DNA from: Bacillota bacterium
GTDB lineage: Bacteria > Bacillota > Negativicutes > Sporomusales > CTSoil-080
Direction: 5' to 3'
DNA: 64,000 nucleotides
Assembly: GCA_017889625.1 (NCBI GenBank)
Contig: JAGGAD010000039.1
Span: 1 to 64,000, forward strand
The first letter of the stretch is position 1. Every line of letters starts with the position of its first letter. This document shows, piece after piece, positions 1 to 8,465 of the stretch. A program made the translations under genes and the position numbers. The notes below the pieces were generated by a model. The model had not been told where the DNA came from, did no database searches, and saw nothing but the letters and a program-made list of their open reading frames with translations.

Positions 1-162
1 GCTTTGGCTCCACCAACCACTTGCCACAGTAAAGTCCTATTATTAACCCCAAAGCAAGAAGCCGCAATTAAAACTCTAATAGACGTGTATAAACGGAAGC
101 TTGCAAAAAATTCAACCGCGCTTCCTCCTAGCCAGCCAAGCAAACTTCTTAAATCCAAATAA
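1..162 (+). CDS. 3' end of an unidentified CDS (partial)
   Basis: The first reading frame is open from the window edge to a TAA stop, giving 53 residues of a C-terminus. It is lysine- and proline-rich near its end (SQPSKLLKSK) and shows no motif I recognise. A 137-base gap with its own ribosome site separates it from the next gene, so it need not be in the same operon. The start and most of the protein lie outside the window, and I do not assign a function. Confidence 0.5.
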   Translation, partial: ALAPPTTCHSKVLLLTPKQEAAIKTLIDVYKRKLAKNSTALPPSQPSKLLKSK

Positions 163-299
163 TTGTTTTCTATTGTTCCGAGTCTAACACCATTTCATAT
201 ACTTTCTAAAGTTATCCCTTCAAGGACAATAATACTCAACGGCTAATTCTAAGCTACACATTTCGAGGGGTTTTATCCCCTACATTAGGAGGAGCGTCA

Positions 300-1070
300 A
301 TGAATAAGCCCAATCCAAGCTGGTATAAACAAATATGGTCACTTAATATTCAAGATTCGTCCTGGGTCGAACATACCAACAGCGAAGTCGACTTTATCAT
401 TGATATTATGAATTTATCAGGAACCGAAAGAATTTTGGATTTAGCCTGTGGGTTTGGCAGACACGCCATAGAACTTTCAAAACGAGGCTACTCCGTGGTC
501 GGCGTCGACATTACCCCCGACTATATAAAAGAAGCCCTAAGAATATCTTCTCGCGAAAAATTGAACGCTAACTTTATCTGCACCGATTTAAGAAACGTCT
601 CTTTCAAAAACGAATTCGATATTGTTTTAAATATGGCCGACGGGGCAATCGGCTATCTCGAAAACGACGCGGAAAATTTAAAAATATTCGATGTGATTGC
701 CACCGCTCTAAAAACAGGTGGAAGACATTTTATGAATATTTGCAATGCCGAGCATGCAGAAATGCATTTTCCTAAACGGAATTGGGACATCGGCGAAACA
801 GAACTTTCTCTCCCTGAGTTTCACTGGGACAAAGAAACTCGCCGAATGTTATACGGCGGATGGAGTTTAAAATTCGGCGAATTAGCTGAAAAGCCACGTT
901 TTGAAGAATTCGCCCCTCATTCGAGTATTCGCTTATATTCCCTAAACGAAATAGCAGACATATTTAAATCAAGACAAATGGTTATAAAAAATACATTTGG
1001 GAAATTCGATAAATCCATACCAGCATCCTCAAAAGAAATGCAACTGTTAATCTACTCGCAAAAGCTTTAA
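300..1070 (+). CDS. class I SAM-dependent methyltransferase
   Basis: A 256-residue soluble protein. Residues 45-55 (ILDLACGFGRH) form the glycine-rich motif I that binds S-adenosylmethionine, VVGVDI at 67-72 supplies the acidic residue for the ribose, and FDIVLNM near 105 is the motif IV region. The layout is that of the Methyltransf_25/UbiE-like group, which moves a methyl group to small molecules or proteins; the substrate cannot be read from the sequence. The ATG follows AGGAGG (287-292) at ideal spacing. No operon partner is visible: a terminator-like hairpin follows. The fold assignment is secure, the role unknown. Confidence 0.85.
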   Translation: MNKPNPSWYKQIWSLNIQDSSWVEHTNSEVDFIIDIMNLSGTERILDLACGFGRHAIELSKRGYSVVGVDITPDYIKEALRISSREKLNANFICTDLRNVSFKNEFDIVLNMADGAIGYLENDAENLKIFDVIATALKTGGRHFMNICNAEHAEMHFPKRNWDIGETELSLPEFHWDKETRRMLYGGWSLKFGELAEKPRFEEFAPHSSIRLYSLNEIADIFKSRQMVIKNTFGKFDKSIPASSKEMQLLIYSQKL

Positions 1071-1101
1071 TTGTTTAAGGTTTTCATCCTAATACACCAG
1101 C

Positions 1102-1154
1102 AAAGGTAAAGTTCACGAACCACGGAAATTCCACGGTTTATGGGCTTTACCTTT
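1102..1154 (+). terminator. hairpin after the methyltransferase gene
   Basis: AAAGGTAAAG (1102-1111) pairs perfectly with CTTTACCTTT (1145-1154), and the run continues into T-rich sequence. The 33-base loop holds a weaker inner AACC/GGTT pairing. It lies about 30 bases after the stop, which fits a Rho-independent terminator, although the loop is longer than usual. Confidence 0.5.
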
Positions 1155-1249
1155 TGTATTTTCCCCGTTCTTGTATTATTTATAAAACTACACTTTTACA
1201 ATCGTCGCATTTTAGCCTTCGCAAAAACAAAATTAAGTTTAGCGGATAT

Positions 1250-1278
1250 ATTCGTAAAATTCTAAGACCATTACGAAT
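1250..1278. promoter_or_regulatory. putative resolvase binding/crossover (res-like) site
   Basis: ATTCGTAA (1250-1257) and TTACGAAT (1271-1278) are perfect inverted 8-base arms across 13 bases, 29 bp in total. Small serine recombinases usually act on 26-34 bp dyads just upstream of their own gene, and this one ends 36 bases before the recombinase start. It overlaps the region just upstream of a TATAAT (1287-1292), so binding could also repress the gene. No second or third subsite was found. Confidence 0.4.
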
Positions 1279-1314
1279 TATTATGGTATAATACGGTACC
1301 GGAGGTGTTTTTTT

Positions 1315-1911
1315 ATTAATATCGCTTACATCAAAGTATCAACCGATGAACAAATTACAGTCCAACAAAAAGTTGTTTTACAAGCTTGCAGCATCGACAA
1401 AACTTATACCGAAAAGGCTTCCGGCAAAAACGCCAACCGCCCTGAATTGCAAAAGCTACTTGAGCATGTCAAAGCCGGCGACACCTTATATATTGAGCGT
1501 TTCAGTCGTTTAGCCCGTAGCTTACCTGACCTTTTAGCTATTATTGAACAGCTAAACCATAATAGCGTCGGCCTAGTCAGCTTAAAGGAACAGGTCAACA
1601 CAACCACCCCGGCGGGGCTGTTGCAATTACAACTTTTTCGTGCAATAGCCAATTTCGAGCGAGAAACTGCTAGAGAACGACAGCAAGAAGGAATAAAAAT
1701 AGCGTTGGCTGAGAAACGTCCCTACGGACGACCAAAAGCTCCCATCACAACTGAGCTCCGGAGTGCTTATCTTAAATGGAAGAAAGGTAAGATAACCGCG
1801 GTAAAAGCCATGCAAATATCCGGGGTTAAACGAACAACCTTTTATAAACTAGCCAAACAACTAGATACTGAATACAAAGGTATCCCCTTGTGGTCAAACG
1901 ATGACTTTTGA
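1315..1911 (+). CDS. small serine recombinase (resolvase/invertase family), apparent ATT start
   Basis: A 198-residue protein of the Tn3-resolvase/Hin family, which cuts and rejoins DNA through a serine-phosphodiester intermediate. The catalytic serine is in YIKVSTDEQ (about residues 5-13). EKASGK, RPELQKLLEHVKAGD and FSRLARS are conserved catalytic-domain blocks, and FERETARER starts the long helix. A helix-turn-helix (about 150-190, ITAVKAMQISGVKRTTFYK) binds the site. The conserved N-terminus extends 44 codons upstream of the first ATG (1447), and no ATG, GTG or TTG exists there in frame. An ATT at 1315 sits eight bases after GGAGGT (1301-1306) and is the best start. No transposase is next to it, so it may be a leftover of an element or a domesticated recombinase. 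Confidence 0.8.
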   Translation: MNIAYIKVSTDEQITVQQKVVLQACSIDKTYTEKASGKNANRPELQKLLEHVKAGDTLYIERFSRLARSLPDLLAIIEQLNHNSVGLVSLKEQVNTTTPAGLLQLQLFRAIANFERETARERQQEGIKIALAEKRPYGRPKAPITTELRSAYLKWKKGKITAVKAMQISGVKRTTFYKLAKQLDTEYKGIPLWSNDDF

Positions 1912-1955
1912 GCGACGTCCCCCTGGTCATTCAAAGCAACTTACTCTCCTCCACT

Positions 1956-2327
1956 CTAGCCAGCAATAGTTTGTTCAATAGATTCTAGCCATATTTTTTT
2001 AAAATCAACGTTACCGGTCTGTTCAGAGCCCAAGTCTTCAATAACCTGTTGAATATCCAAGCCGGCATACCGCTGATAATGATCTAAAAACGCCAGTATT
2101 GCTTGAAAGGCAATATTAGTGTCCAGGCATTCCCGGCCGGCTTCGTACGGCATTACTTTGTTAACTATCGTTACCCATTCGCACCACATGGCTACATCCG
2201 CCGGCATACCAAGATGTAAATTCATCGAACCAAGCATAGTCCCTAAATCATCAATCTTTTTTTGACCGTAGTATTTATCTAGCAGATAATACATCGCGGC
2301 AAATGCTTGTTTGACTGTAATGTTCAT
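1956..2327 (-). CDS. hypothetical protein, about 123 aa
   Basis: The frame is open further upstream to a GTG at 2387, but that GTG has no ribosome site. I prefer the ATG at 2327, which has GGGA about eight bases upstream. The protein is helical and acidic, rich in tyrosine and tryptophan, with no signal peptide or membrane segment. It resembles small single-domain proteins of the contact-toxin immunity type in size and composition, but I see no diagnostic motif, so that is only a guess. It converges on the recombinase with a 44-base gap. Confidence 0.55.
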   Translation of the reverse strand: MNITVKQAFAAMYYLLDKYYGQKKIDDLGTMLGSMNLHLGMPADVAMWCEWVTIVNKVMPYEAGRECLDTNIAFQAILAFLDHYQRYAGLDIQQVIEDLGSEQTGNVDFKKIWLESIEQTIAG

Positions 2328-2543
2328 ATCATCATTCCCATTTTTTAATTTATAACTAGTACCTACACCGGCGTATGAATTATCCACTTATCTGCAGTTT
2401 GTTTTCCGTACCTGCTAATTAAATATCATTATGGGTACAATTACCTATTAATAGTTCAATTTCCTTGGGACTAAGGTCTCTATTTACTAAATATACATTA
2501 GGACTAACTACCTGATTTTTCTTTTTTTCATAAAATTATTACT

Positions 2544-2584
2544 ATAGAAAACGACTATCTCACTTTAAGACAGTCGTTTTCTAT
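2544..2584. terminator. bidirectional terminator
   Basis: ATAGAAAACGACT (2544-2556) pairs perfectly with AGTCGTTTTCTAT (2572-2584) across a 15-base loop, with A/T-rich flanks on both sides. It lies just past the stop of the minus-strand reductase gene and probably ends its transcript. Confidence 0.65.
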
Positions 2585-2631
2585 ATTTATTTGCGATATT
2601 TTAGGTTCCCCACTTTGCCGTGATTATCACA

Positions 2632-4614
2632 TCAAATCACCACTGCTGCCGCGAACGCCGTACGCATAGCATTCGCAATCCCGGTCGCTCTGACGCAATC
2701 ACCGACTACCGCCGTTACTGCGCCAGTACCAAAAAGAGCCATTGCCTCATCCGTCTTGGGTTTTGTCCCAACCGCAATTATTACACTGCCAGCTTCAATT
2801 TTATATTCTTGACCAGACTTATCAACATACCTTACGCCATCACTGTCAATACCCATGCAACGAGCATTCACCACCGAATTGAAGTTATCCAATTTTTTCC
2901 ACGCATCCTGGACCATAAACTTGTAATGCGCATGCGGCGCGTCTTCAATAAGTTCACGCGCCATTTCAATAACCGTTACCTTATGGCCAAGCTCCGCCAG
3001 GTACATGCCAGTCTCAACCCCTATTTCACCGCCGCCGATCACCACCACTTTTTCGGCCAAAGCAGCTTCTTTGCCAAAAACAGCACTGGCAAGCACCACG
3101 TTATCACCATCGACGCCGGGAATTCCCGGAATAACCGCCTCGGAACCAATCGCAACAATAACCGAAGCGTAGCCCTGGCCTTCAAGCATAGCTTTAGTTG
3201 TTTCAGTGTTGAGGCGAACTGTTACCCCCTTCTTATAAAGTTCTCTAACCAGATAGTCCTTGAAGTTCTTAAGCGGCCACTTAAAAGAAGCATAATCAGC
3301 ATGTTTCAACTCACCGCCCAGATAATTAGTTTTTTCGAACAACGTAACCTCATGGCCTCGTTCAGCCGCAACAATAGCCGCCTTCATCCCGGCTGGGCCA
3401 CCGCCTATTACTGCAACCTTTTTAATCCCCGTAGGTGCAGAAATCATCCGGTCAATCTTGTCCTCAAGGCCGACCAGTGGATTAACCGAACATAGGCTTC
3501 GGAAACTGTCGCTGCCATTACTTACATGACACTTATTGCAACGAATGCACGGAACAACATCCTCACCGCGCCCTTCATAAGCCTTCTTGCCATACTCAGG
3601 GTCAACGATCCAGCTTCTTGCCATACAAATAAGATCCGCCTTGCCCTCAGCAATAGCCTTGTTAGCCCAATCGAGATCCTGGAACCCAGCCGATGCCCCA
3701 ATCAAGATTTTCCCGTCTCGGGCAGCAACACTAGCCTTAACAATTGCGGTCTCAGCCAGATATGGTGTAGGGTTTTCCGCTGTAGAAGTATACCCCAGCG
3801 GATGCTGGGGATCCTGTAATCCCGCCCGGAGATGGAGAATATCAATTTTGCCCTCAGCCAACTTCGCGAACTCAATCATTTCCTCCACCGCATATCCGCC
3901 TTCCGGTTCACTAACGCTGATTACACATTCCAGCGGGAAACCCCTGCCGCACGCATTTTTAATACTTTCAAAAATCTTCAAAATAAATCGGGCCCGATTT
4001 TCCAGACTGCCGCCCCACCTGTCAGTCCGTTCATTAGTAAGTGACGACAAAAAGCGCGTATGAATAGCGCCACGGTAACAACAATGAAGACTAAGCATAT
4101 CAAAACCAAGTTTTTTTAGAACAACCGCTTCCTCCACAATATCAGCAACATATTTCTCAATCATTTTCTCGGTAATCTTGGTGATATCGATCCTGGCAAA
4201 CGGTCCCCCCATCGGCCCGCCGCCACCGTTTTTTTCCGTATCAGGCATCTCAACACTGGGAGAATTAAGGTATCCCACTGCCAGCGCACCATAAAAATGG
4301 AGTGCATCAACCATCTGGCACAGATAATTCTGACAACTGTAATCCCGGAGATCTACCATATTAAAATGTCCCGGTACATTATCAATGACAGAAGACCCGA
4401 AATTACGTTCCTCATCCACATGAAGATGATTAATCGTAATCGCAGCCGCCCCATTCTTAGCCCGATTAGCAAAATGAGTAATGAACTTTTCCGTAGGATA
4501 AGGCTCAACCCCCTGCAAAAAATGCGGTGTTGAAGCTGTTGAAGTCATTCTGTTTTTCAAAATAGCATTACCTATTTTTATTGGCGACAAAAGATCTGAA
4601 TAGCGGTTATTCAA
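2632..4614 (-). CDS. NADH:flavin oxidoreductase / 2,4-dienoyl-CoA reductase-like (FMN, 4Fe-4S, FAD)
   Basis: A 660-residue soluble enzyme of the FadH/BaiCD/trimethylamine-dehydrogenase family. It has an old-yellow-enzyme TIM barrel (about 5-345), a 4Fe-4S cysteine set (C356, C359, C362, C375), and a C-terminal half with two Rossmann motifs: AVIGGGPAGM near 401 for FAD and VVIGGGEIG near 520 for NAD(P)H. TNERTDRWGGSLENRARF (about 193-210) is the family barrel signature. Electrons pass from NAD(P)H through FAD and the cluster to FMN, which reduces an activated double bond; the substrate is unknown. The start is TTG, with AGGAGG (4622-4627) seven bases upstream. It is a single-gene unit with terminators on both sides. 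Confidence 0.85.
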   Translation of the reverse strand: MNNRYSDLLSPIKIGNAILKNRMTSTASTPHFLQGVEPYPTEKFITHFANRAKNGAAAITINHLHVDEERNFGSSVIDNVPGHFNMVDLRDYSCQNYLCQMVDALHFYGALAVGYLNSPSVEMPDTEKNGGGGPMGGPFARIDITKITEKMIEKYVADIVEEAVVLKKLGFDMLSLHCCYRGAIHTRFLSSLTNERTDRWGGSLENRARFILKIFESIKNACGRGFPLECVISVSEPEGGYAVEEMIEFAKLAEGKIDILHLRAGLQDPQHPLGYTSTAENPTPYLAETAIVKASVAARDGKILIGASAGFQDLDWANKAIAEGKADLICMARSWIVDPEYGKKAYEGRGEDVVPCIRCNKCHVSNGSDSFRSLCSVNPLVGLEDKIDRMISAPTGIKKVAVIGGGPAGMKAAIVAAERGHEVTLFEKTNYLGGELKHADYASFKWPLKNFKDYLVRELYKKGVTVRLNTETTKAMLEGQGYASVIVAIGSEAVIPGIPGVDGDNVVLASAVFGKEAALAEKVVVIGGGEIGVETGMYLAELGHKVTVIEMARELIEDAPHAHYKFMVQDAWKKLDNFNSVVNARCMGIDSDGVRYVDKSGQEYKIEAGSVIIAVGTKPKTDEAMALFGTGAVTAVVGDCVRATGIANAMRTAFAAAVVI

Positions 4615-4740
4615 CTTATATTCCTCCTGCTATAAATTTTTCTGATATATTTGTAAATTCCTTATATAATTGCAATTCCCTTCATAATATTTCACTGCGT
4701 TACCACCAAATGCCACACTATATTAAAATTGCCACCTAAA

Positions 4741-4772
4741 AACAGCCTCTTGCACTTTTGCAAGAGGCTGTT
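4741..4772. terminator. terminator hairpin
   Basis: AACAGCCTCTTGCA (4741-4754) and TGCAAGAGGCTGTT (4759-4772) form a perfect 14-bp stem with a 4-base loop. It lies between the chemoreceptor/ompH scrap and the start of the reductase gene. On the minus strand it would end transcription arriving from the chemoreceptor. Confidence 0.7.
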
Positions 4773-4790
4773 AATCCATCAATCGGCCTA

Positions 4791-4916
4791 TTATTGACCA
4801 GCTATTTTCTCACCGACTTCAGCGGTAATATCTTGTCCGTCATAAATTGCTTTTCCTTTATCAAGAACAAGCGCTAATCCTTTCGCTTCCACAACCGTTT
4901 TTATTGTCGTTTGCCG
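4791..4916 (-). pseudogene. decayed C-terminal fragment of an OmpH/Skp-family gene
   Basis: Directly after the chemoreceptor stop, the minus strand has a 41-codon open stretch bounded by TGA and TAA with no start codon of its own. It reads EAKGLALVLDKGKAIYDGQDITAEVGEKI near its end. The intact OmpH-family gene at about 54.5 kb ends KEKGLTIVIGNRDVVCGGVDITADVLKKI, with the same spacing and the same GxDITAxV block. OmpH/Skp proteins are periplasmic chaperones for outer-membrane proteins. Only the last third remains, so I read this as a remnant, not a working gene. Confidence 0.6.
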
Positions 4917-4920
4917 TCAA

Positions 4921-6894
4921 TTATATTTGGAATTCATTTGCCGCCGTCTGCAAATCCTGAGCTAATATCGCCAAGGCCTGACTCGACGAGGCTATTTCTT
5001 CCATAGAAGCCAATTGTTCCTCAGCTGCCGCCGAAACGCCCTGGGCCTCACTTGCCGATTTTTTTCCAAGATTATCAATCGTTTTTACTGAATCAACAAT
5101 TTGTTGACTGCCACTAGCCATTTGCTGCATCGCCGCAGAAATTTCTCTTACCTGCCTTGACACGTCTGTCACCAATTCAGCAATTTCCCTGAAAGCAGCT
5201 CCCGCAACATTGACAACTTCAGCGCCTGTCTTTACTTCCCTGGTGCCATCATCCATCGCGATAACCGCTTTATCCGTGTCAACTTGGATCTCGCCGATTA
5301 ATTCGGCAATTTTTTTCGCTGCATCCTGTGATTGTTCCGCCAATTTACGTACTTCTTCCGCAACTACCGCAAAACCCCGGCCTTGTTCTCCGGCTCGTGC
5401 CGCCTCAATAGCTGCATTCAGGGCTAGAAGATTGGTCTGGCTGGCAATCCCCGCGATAGTATCAACAATTAGTCCTATTTCCTTAGAACGTTCACCTAAC
5501 TTAGTCACAACCTGCGCCGAAGTAGTAACTGTCTTTTCAATTTGATTCATTTGGGCAACTGCTTTTTCCACTGACTGGTCACCGTTTTTCGCCTTTTCCG
5601 CTGCATTGGTCGATTCCTCTGCTACCTGATTGGCGTTAGCGGCGATTTGCTGAATACTAGCCGACATCTGTTCCACAACCACCGCGGTAGCATTAGCCGC
5701 ACTCAATTGTTCACTAGTTCCCTCAGCCACAGTAGTAATCGACGTAGCAATTTGGTTGGACGCTTGCGTCGATTGCTCCGAACTAGCCGTCAATTCTTGT
5801 GAAGAAGCTGCCACCTGTTCAGTAGCATTAAGAATCTTCCGGATAAGCTGGTTCAGATTTTTCGTCATTTGCGCAAAGCTTTGTCCCAGCCGGCCAATCT
5901 CATCATTAGAGGTGATATTTACATTAATCTCTGAAACATCACCATCAGCAATCCGATTGGCGATTAATTCCAACTCTTGAATTGGCTGAGCAATCCGGCG
6001 GGCAAACCAGACAATGAACAAACCAGCTATAACCAGCACCACTACGATAGTGATAAATGACATCTTCGTAAACGCAGCCATTGCGCCAGTTACCTCAGCC
6101 GCCGGTACATTTATGGCTAATGACCAAGTAGTTCCCTGTATCGGGGCAAACGCTACCATTTTATTAACCCCATTATAATCATAACTGGCCGAACCAGTCT
6201 CGCCTTTGATCATGCGCTCAGTCAACGTCCGAAGTGATTGCGGCGTTTTTTCATTTTTCAACGCATTATCCTTCATCACTTTGTCCTTGTCCTGATGAAC
6301 GATCGTCAAACCGTCATCCTGCAAAACATACGCATAACCAGTCTGTCCAACTTTTATATTCGATACCTTATTAATCATTTCATCTAAGCCAATCTGCCCG
6401 ACCAAAATACCATTTACCTTGCCATTAACCTTAACCGGGACAGCTACATTTACTAGCAGTTTTCCGGTACTTTTCGATACAACCGGGTCGGAAATATTCG
6501 CTTCTCCCTTTATCCCCTTTTGAAAATAAAGCCGTTCACTGATATTCCCGGTTGTGCCATTCGAATGAATATAATTACCATCCGGCGTAGTGTACATAAA
6601 CCCATCAAACCGGTTATTATCCTTCATAATCACCGTCAAAAAAGCGGCGATTTCCGCCTTGTTGCCACCTTGGAACACCGGAGCTGCCGTTATTCCGGCA
6701 AGCTCGGCTTGGCTCTTAATCAGCCAATTGGCAATATTATCGGCCGAGTTCGCCGCTTCCTTGCTTATACTAACATTAATATCATCAATAATAATACTTC
6801 GCGCTTTCCAATAATTCAGGCCGCCTATAGCAATCATTGCTACAAATGTAATACCCAAAATAACTGCCATTAACTTAGTTTTAATGCTTCTCAC
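4921..6894 (-). CDS. methyl-accepting chemotaxis protein with dCache sensor
   Basis: A 657-residue transmembrane chemoreceptor. It has a first membrane helix (about 8-28), an extracytoplasmic double-Cache-like sensor (about 35-275), a second helix (about 281-303), a HAMP linker ([20 protein letters not shown]) and a long coiled-coil signalling domain. The conserved hairpin tip is [22 protein letters not shown] followed by [18 protein letters not shown]. It would control the CheA kinase in response to a small ligand, probably an amino or organic acid as is common for dCache sensors. The start is GTG, with AGGAGG (6901-6906) six bases away. There are no chemotaxis genes nearby. It was formerly followed by an ompH-like gene (see the fragment downstream). 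Confidence 0.92.
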   Translation of the reverse strand: MRSIKTKLMAVILGITFVAMIAIGGLNYWKARSIIIDDINVSISKEAANSADNIANWLIKSQAELAGITAAPVFQGGNKAEIAAFLTVIMKDNNRFDGFMYTTPDGNYIHSNGTTGNISERLYFQKGIKGEANISDPVVSKSTGKLLVNVAVPVKVNGKVNGILVGQIGLDEMINKVSNIKVGQTGYAYVLQDDGLTIVHQDKDKVMKDNALKNEKTPQSLRTLTERMIKGETGSASYDYNGVNKMVAFAPIQGTTWSLAINVPAAEVTGAMAAFTKMSFITIVVVLVIAGLFIVWFARRIAQPIQELELIANRIADGDVSEINVNITSNDEIGRLGQSFAQMTKNLNQLIRKILNATEQVAASSQELTASSEQSTQASNQIATSITTVAEGTSEQLSAANATAVVVEQMSASIQQIAANANQVAEESTNAAEKAKNGDQSVEKAVAQMNQIEKTVTTSAQVVTKLGERSKEIGLIVDTIAGIASQTNLLALNAAIEAARAGEQGRGFAVVAEEVRKLAEQSQDAAKKIAELIGEIQVDTDKAVIAMDDGTREVKTGAEVVNVAGAAFREIAELVTDVSRQVREISAAMQQMASGSQQIVDSVKTIDNLGKKSASEAQGVSAAAEEQLASMEEIASSSQALAILAQDLQTAANEFQI

Positions 6895-7142
6895 AATTAG
6901 CCTCCTGACAATTTATTCAATACTTGTATTATTTTCGACATTTTCTCTCTTTTTTCCTCTATTTTTTCCCATAGAAATTTCTTATGGAAACTAAGGAAAA
7001 ACAAATACTGAATTAATTACTCTGGGCCGCACCGGAGGAAATGCCGCCCATTATTGCGATAAAATATCAAGTTTATTATTAGGATAAACTACGTCCCTCG
7101 CCTGTTCGTTCCATGATTTTGCCCACTTTATCCGTTGCTTAC

Positions 7143-8444
7143 CTAATCAACCTTTACTCCCATTGCCTTATCCAGCCGGGCTTTACTTGCATTATAATCA
7201 TAAAGCGCTTGAATATAATCGGTCTTCACTTCCGTCAACGTCAATTCTGCATCGACAACATCCAAATTAATCCCCATCCCGGCCTCATAACGTTCTTGGG
7301 CAATATTGAAATCCCATTCCGCCTGTTCCACCGAGATCTTATTCACTTCAATTCGTTTTTCCGCTTCCTTCATATCTTGATAGGCCTGGCTGACCTCCAA
7401 CGAAATATTATCGTTAAGTTGTCTAGCCTTCTCCTCGGCAACCCGGACCCCGCACTCCGCCTTCTTAATCTGAGCATCAGTTCGCCCGGAATCAAACAAC
7501 TCCATCTGGGCCACCAACATAACCGTCCAACTGCCATTTTTGGTCCCAGCAAAATCAACATCCTGCCAATCTTTAGCCCCTACCAAGCCAACCGTTGGCC
7601 GATTAGCACTTTCAGCCAACTTGATTTGTTCTTTTGCAATAGCCACCTGGGCTTGAACTGCCGTAATTTCCGGTCGCTTACGTAGCGCAAATTGGACGCA
7701 CTCATCAAAGCTCATTTGAAACGGCTGATAAGCTAATTCTTCCTTCAAATGAGTATCGTTTCTTAGCGGCAGCCCTACCACATTATTAAACTTATACACC
7801 GCTAAATCATACTTATTCTGGGCTTTAACCAGGCCATCCTGCGCTTTGGCCAATTTCACTTTGGTCTGCAAAACATCAGCCATTGCCACCAGACCAACAT
7901 CATACTTGTGCTGAACATTTTCAAGATGACGACTAAAATCTCCTACCGATTGCTTAGCAATGGTCAGCAAATTGTTAGCTGCCAAAATGTTGAAATAGGC
8001 TGTCGTTGTTTCTAATCGCAATTGTTGCTTAGCACAATCAATATTATCATCGGCAACATTAGAGCCAAGTTTTGCCTCGGCAATCTTGCTTTCTAGCTTT
8101 CCGCCAGTATACAGTGGCAACGTTAGTTTGAACTCATTTTCATAATATCCATAGGCTGGTATCGGTGCTAGCGATGAGTCAAACGATGGTGCTTTGTTGG
8201 AACGTTCCCCGACAAATTCATAACCAAAACTAAAGCGCTTGTCCGCCTTGGTCAATTCTAAATTCCACGCCGAGCGATTTTTTTCAGCTTCAGCCATTTT
8301 CATCGTCGGGTTATTCTTAATAGCTAAGGCCACACTGTCATCAAGTGACAATTCACCAGGAGCAGCCGTTGCCACATAACTAAAACTACATAAAATTGTG
8401 GTCATCACAACCAAGCTGCTAAAATATCGATTAAACTGCTGCAT
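7143..8444 (-). CDS. TolC-family outer-membrane efflux channel
   Basis: A 433-residue protein with a signal peptide (SSLVVMTTILCSFSYVATAAP), so it is exported. It then has two repeats of the long helical OEP domain typical of TolC/OprM, which form a trimeric outer-membrane barrel plus a periplasmic tunnel. It is the last gene of the EmrA-EmrB-TolC efflux unit, starting 22 bases after the transporter stop with AAAGGGG as ribosome site. It would give drugs pumped by the inner-membrane transporter an exit through the outer membrane, which itself shows the cell is diderm. Confidence 0.9.
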   Translation of the reverse strand: MQQFNRYFSSLVVMTTILCSFSYVATAAPGELSLDDSVALAIKNNPTMKMAEAEKNRSAWNLELTKADKRFSFGYEFVGERSNKAPSFDSSLAPIPAYGYYENEFKLTLPLYTGGKLESKIAEAKLGSNVADDNIDCAKQQLRLETTTAYFNILAANNLLTIAKQSVGDFSRHLENVQHKYDVGLVAMADVLQTKVKLAKAQDGLVKAQNKYDLAVYKFNNVVGLPLRNDTHLKEELAYQPFQMSFDECVQFALRKRPEITAVQAQVAIAKEQIKLAESANRPTVGLVGAKDWQDVDFAGTKNGSWTVMLVAQMELFDSGRTDAQIKKAECGVRVAEEKARQLNDNISLEVSQAYQDMKEAEKRIEVNKISVEQAEWDFNIAQERYEAGMGINLDVVDAELTLTEVKTDYIQALYDYNASKARLDKAMGVKVD

Positions 8445-8465
8445 ATAAATACCCCTTTCTGGTGT

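Noticed and set aside
2425-2530. Minus-strand stretch reading NRDLSPKEIELLIGN
   Set aside because: About 35 protein-like codons but no start codon or ribosome site and no family match; probably chance or an old remnant.
3500-4100. Long plus-strand frames opposite the flavin oxidoreductase
   Set aside because: Shadow frames caused by the codon pattern of the real minus-strand gene; no ribosome site or known domain.
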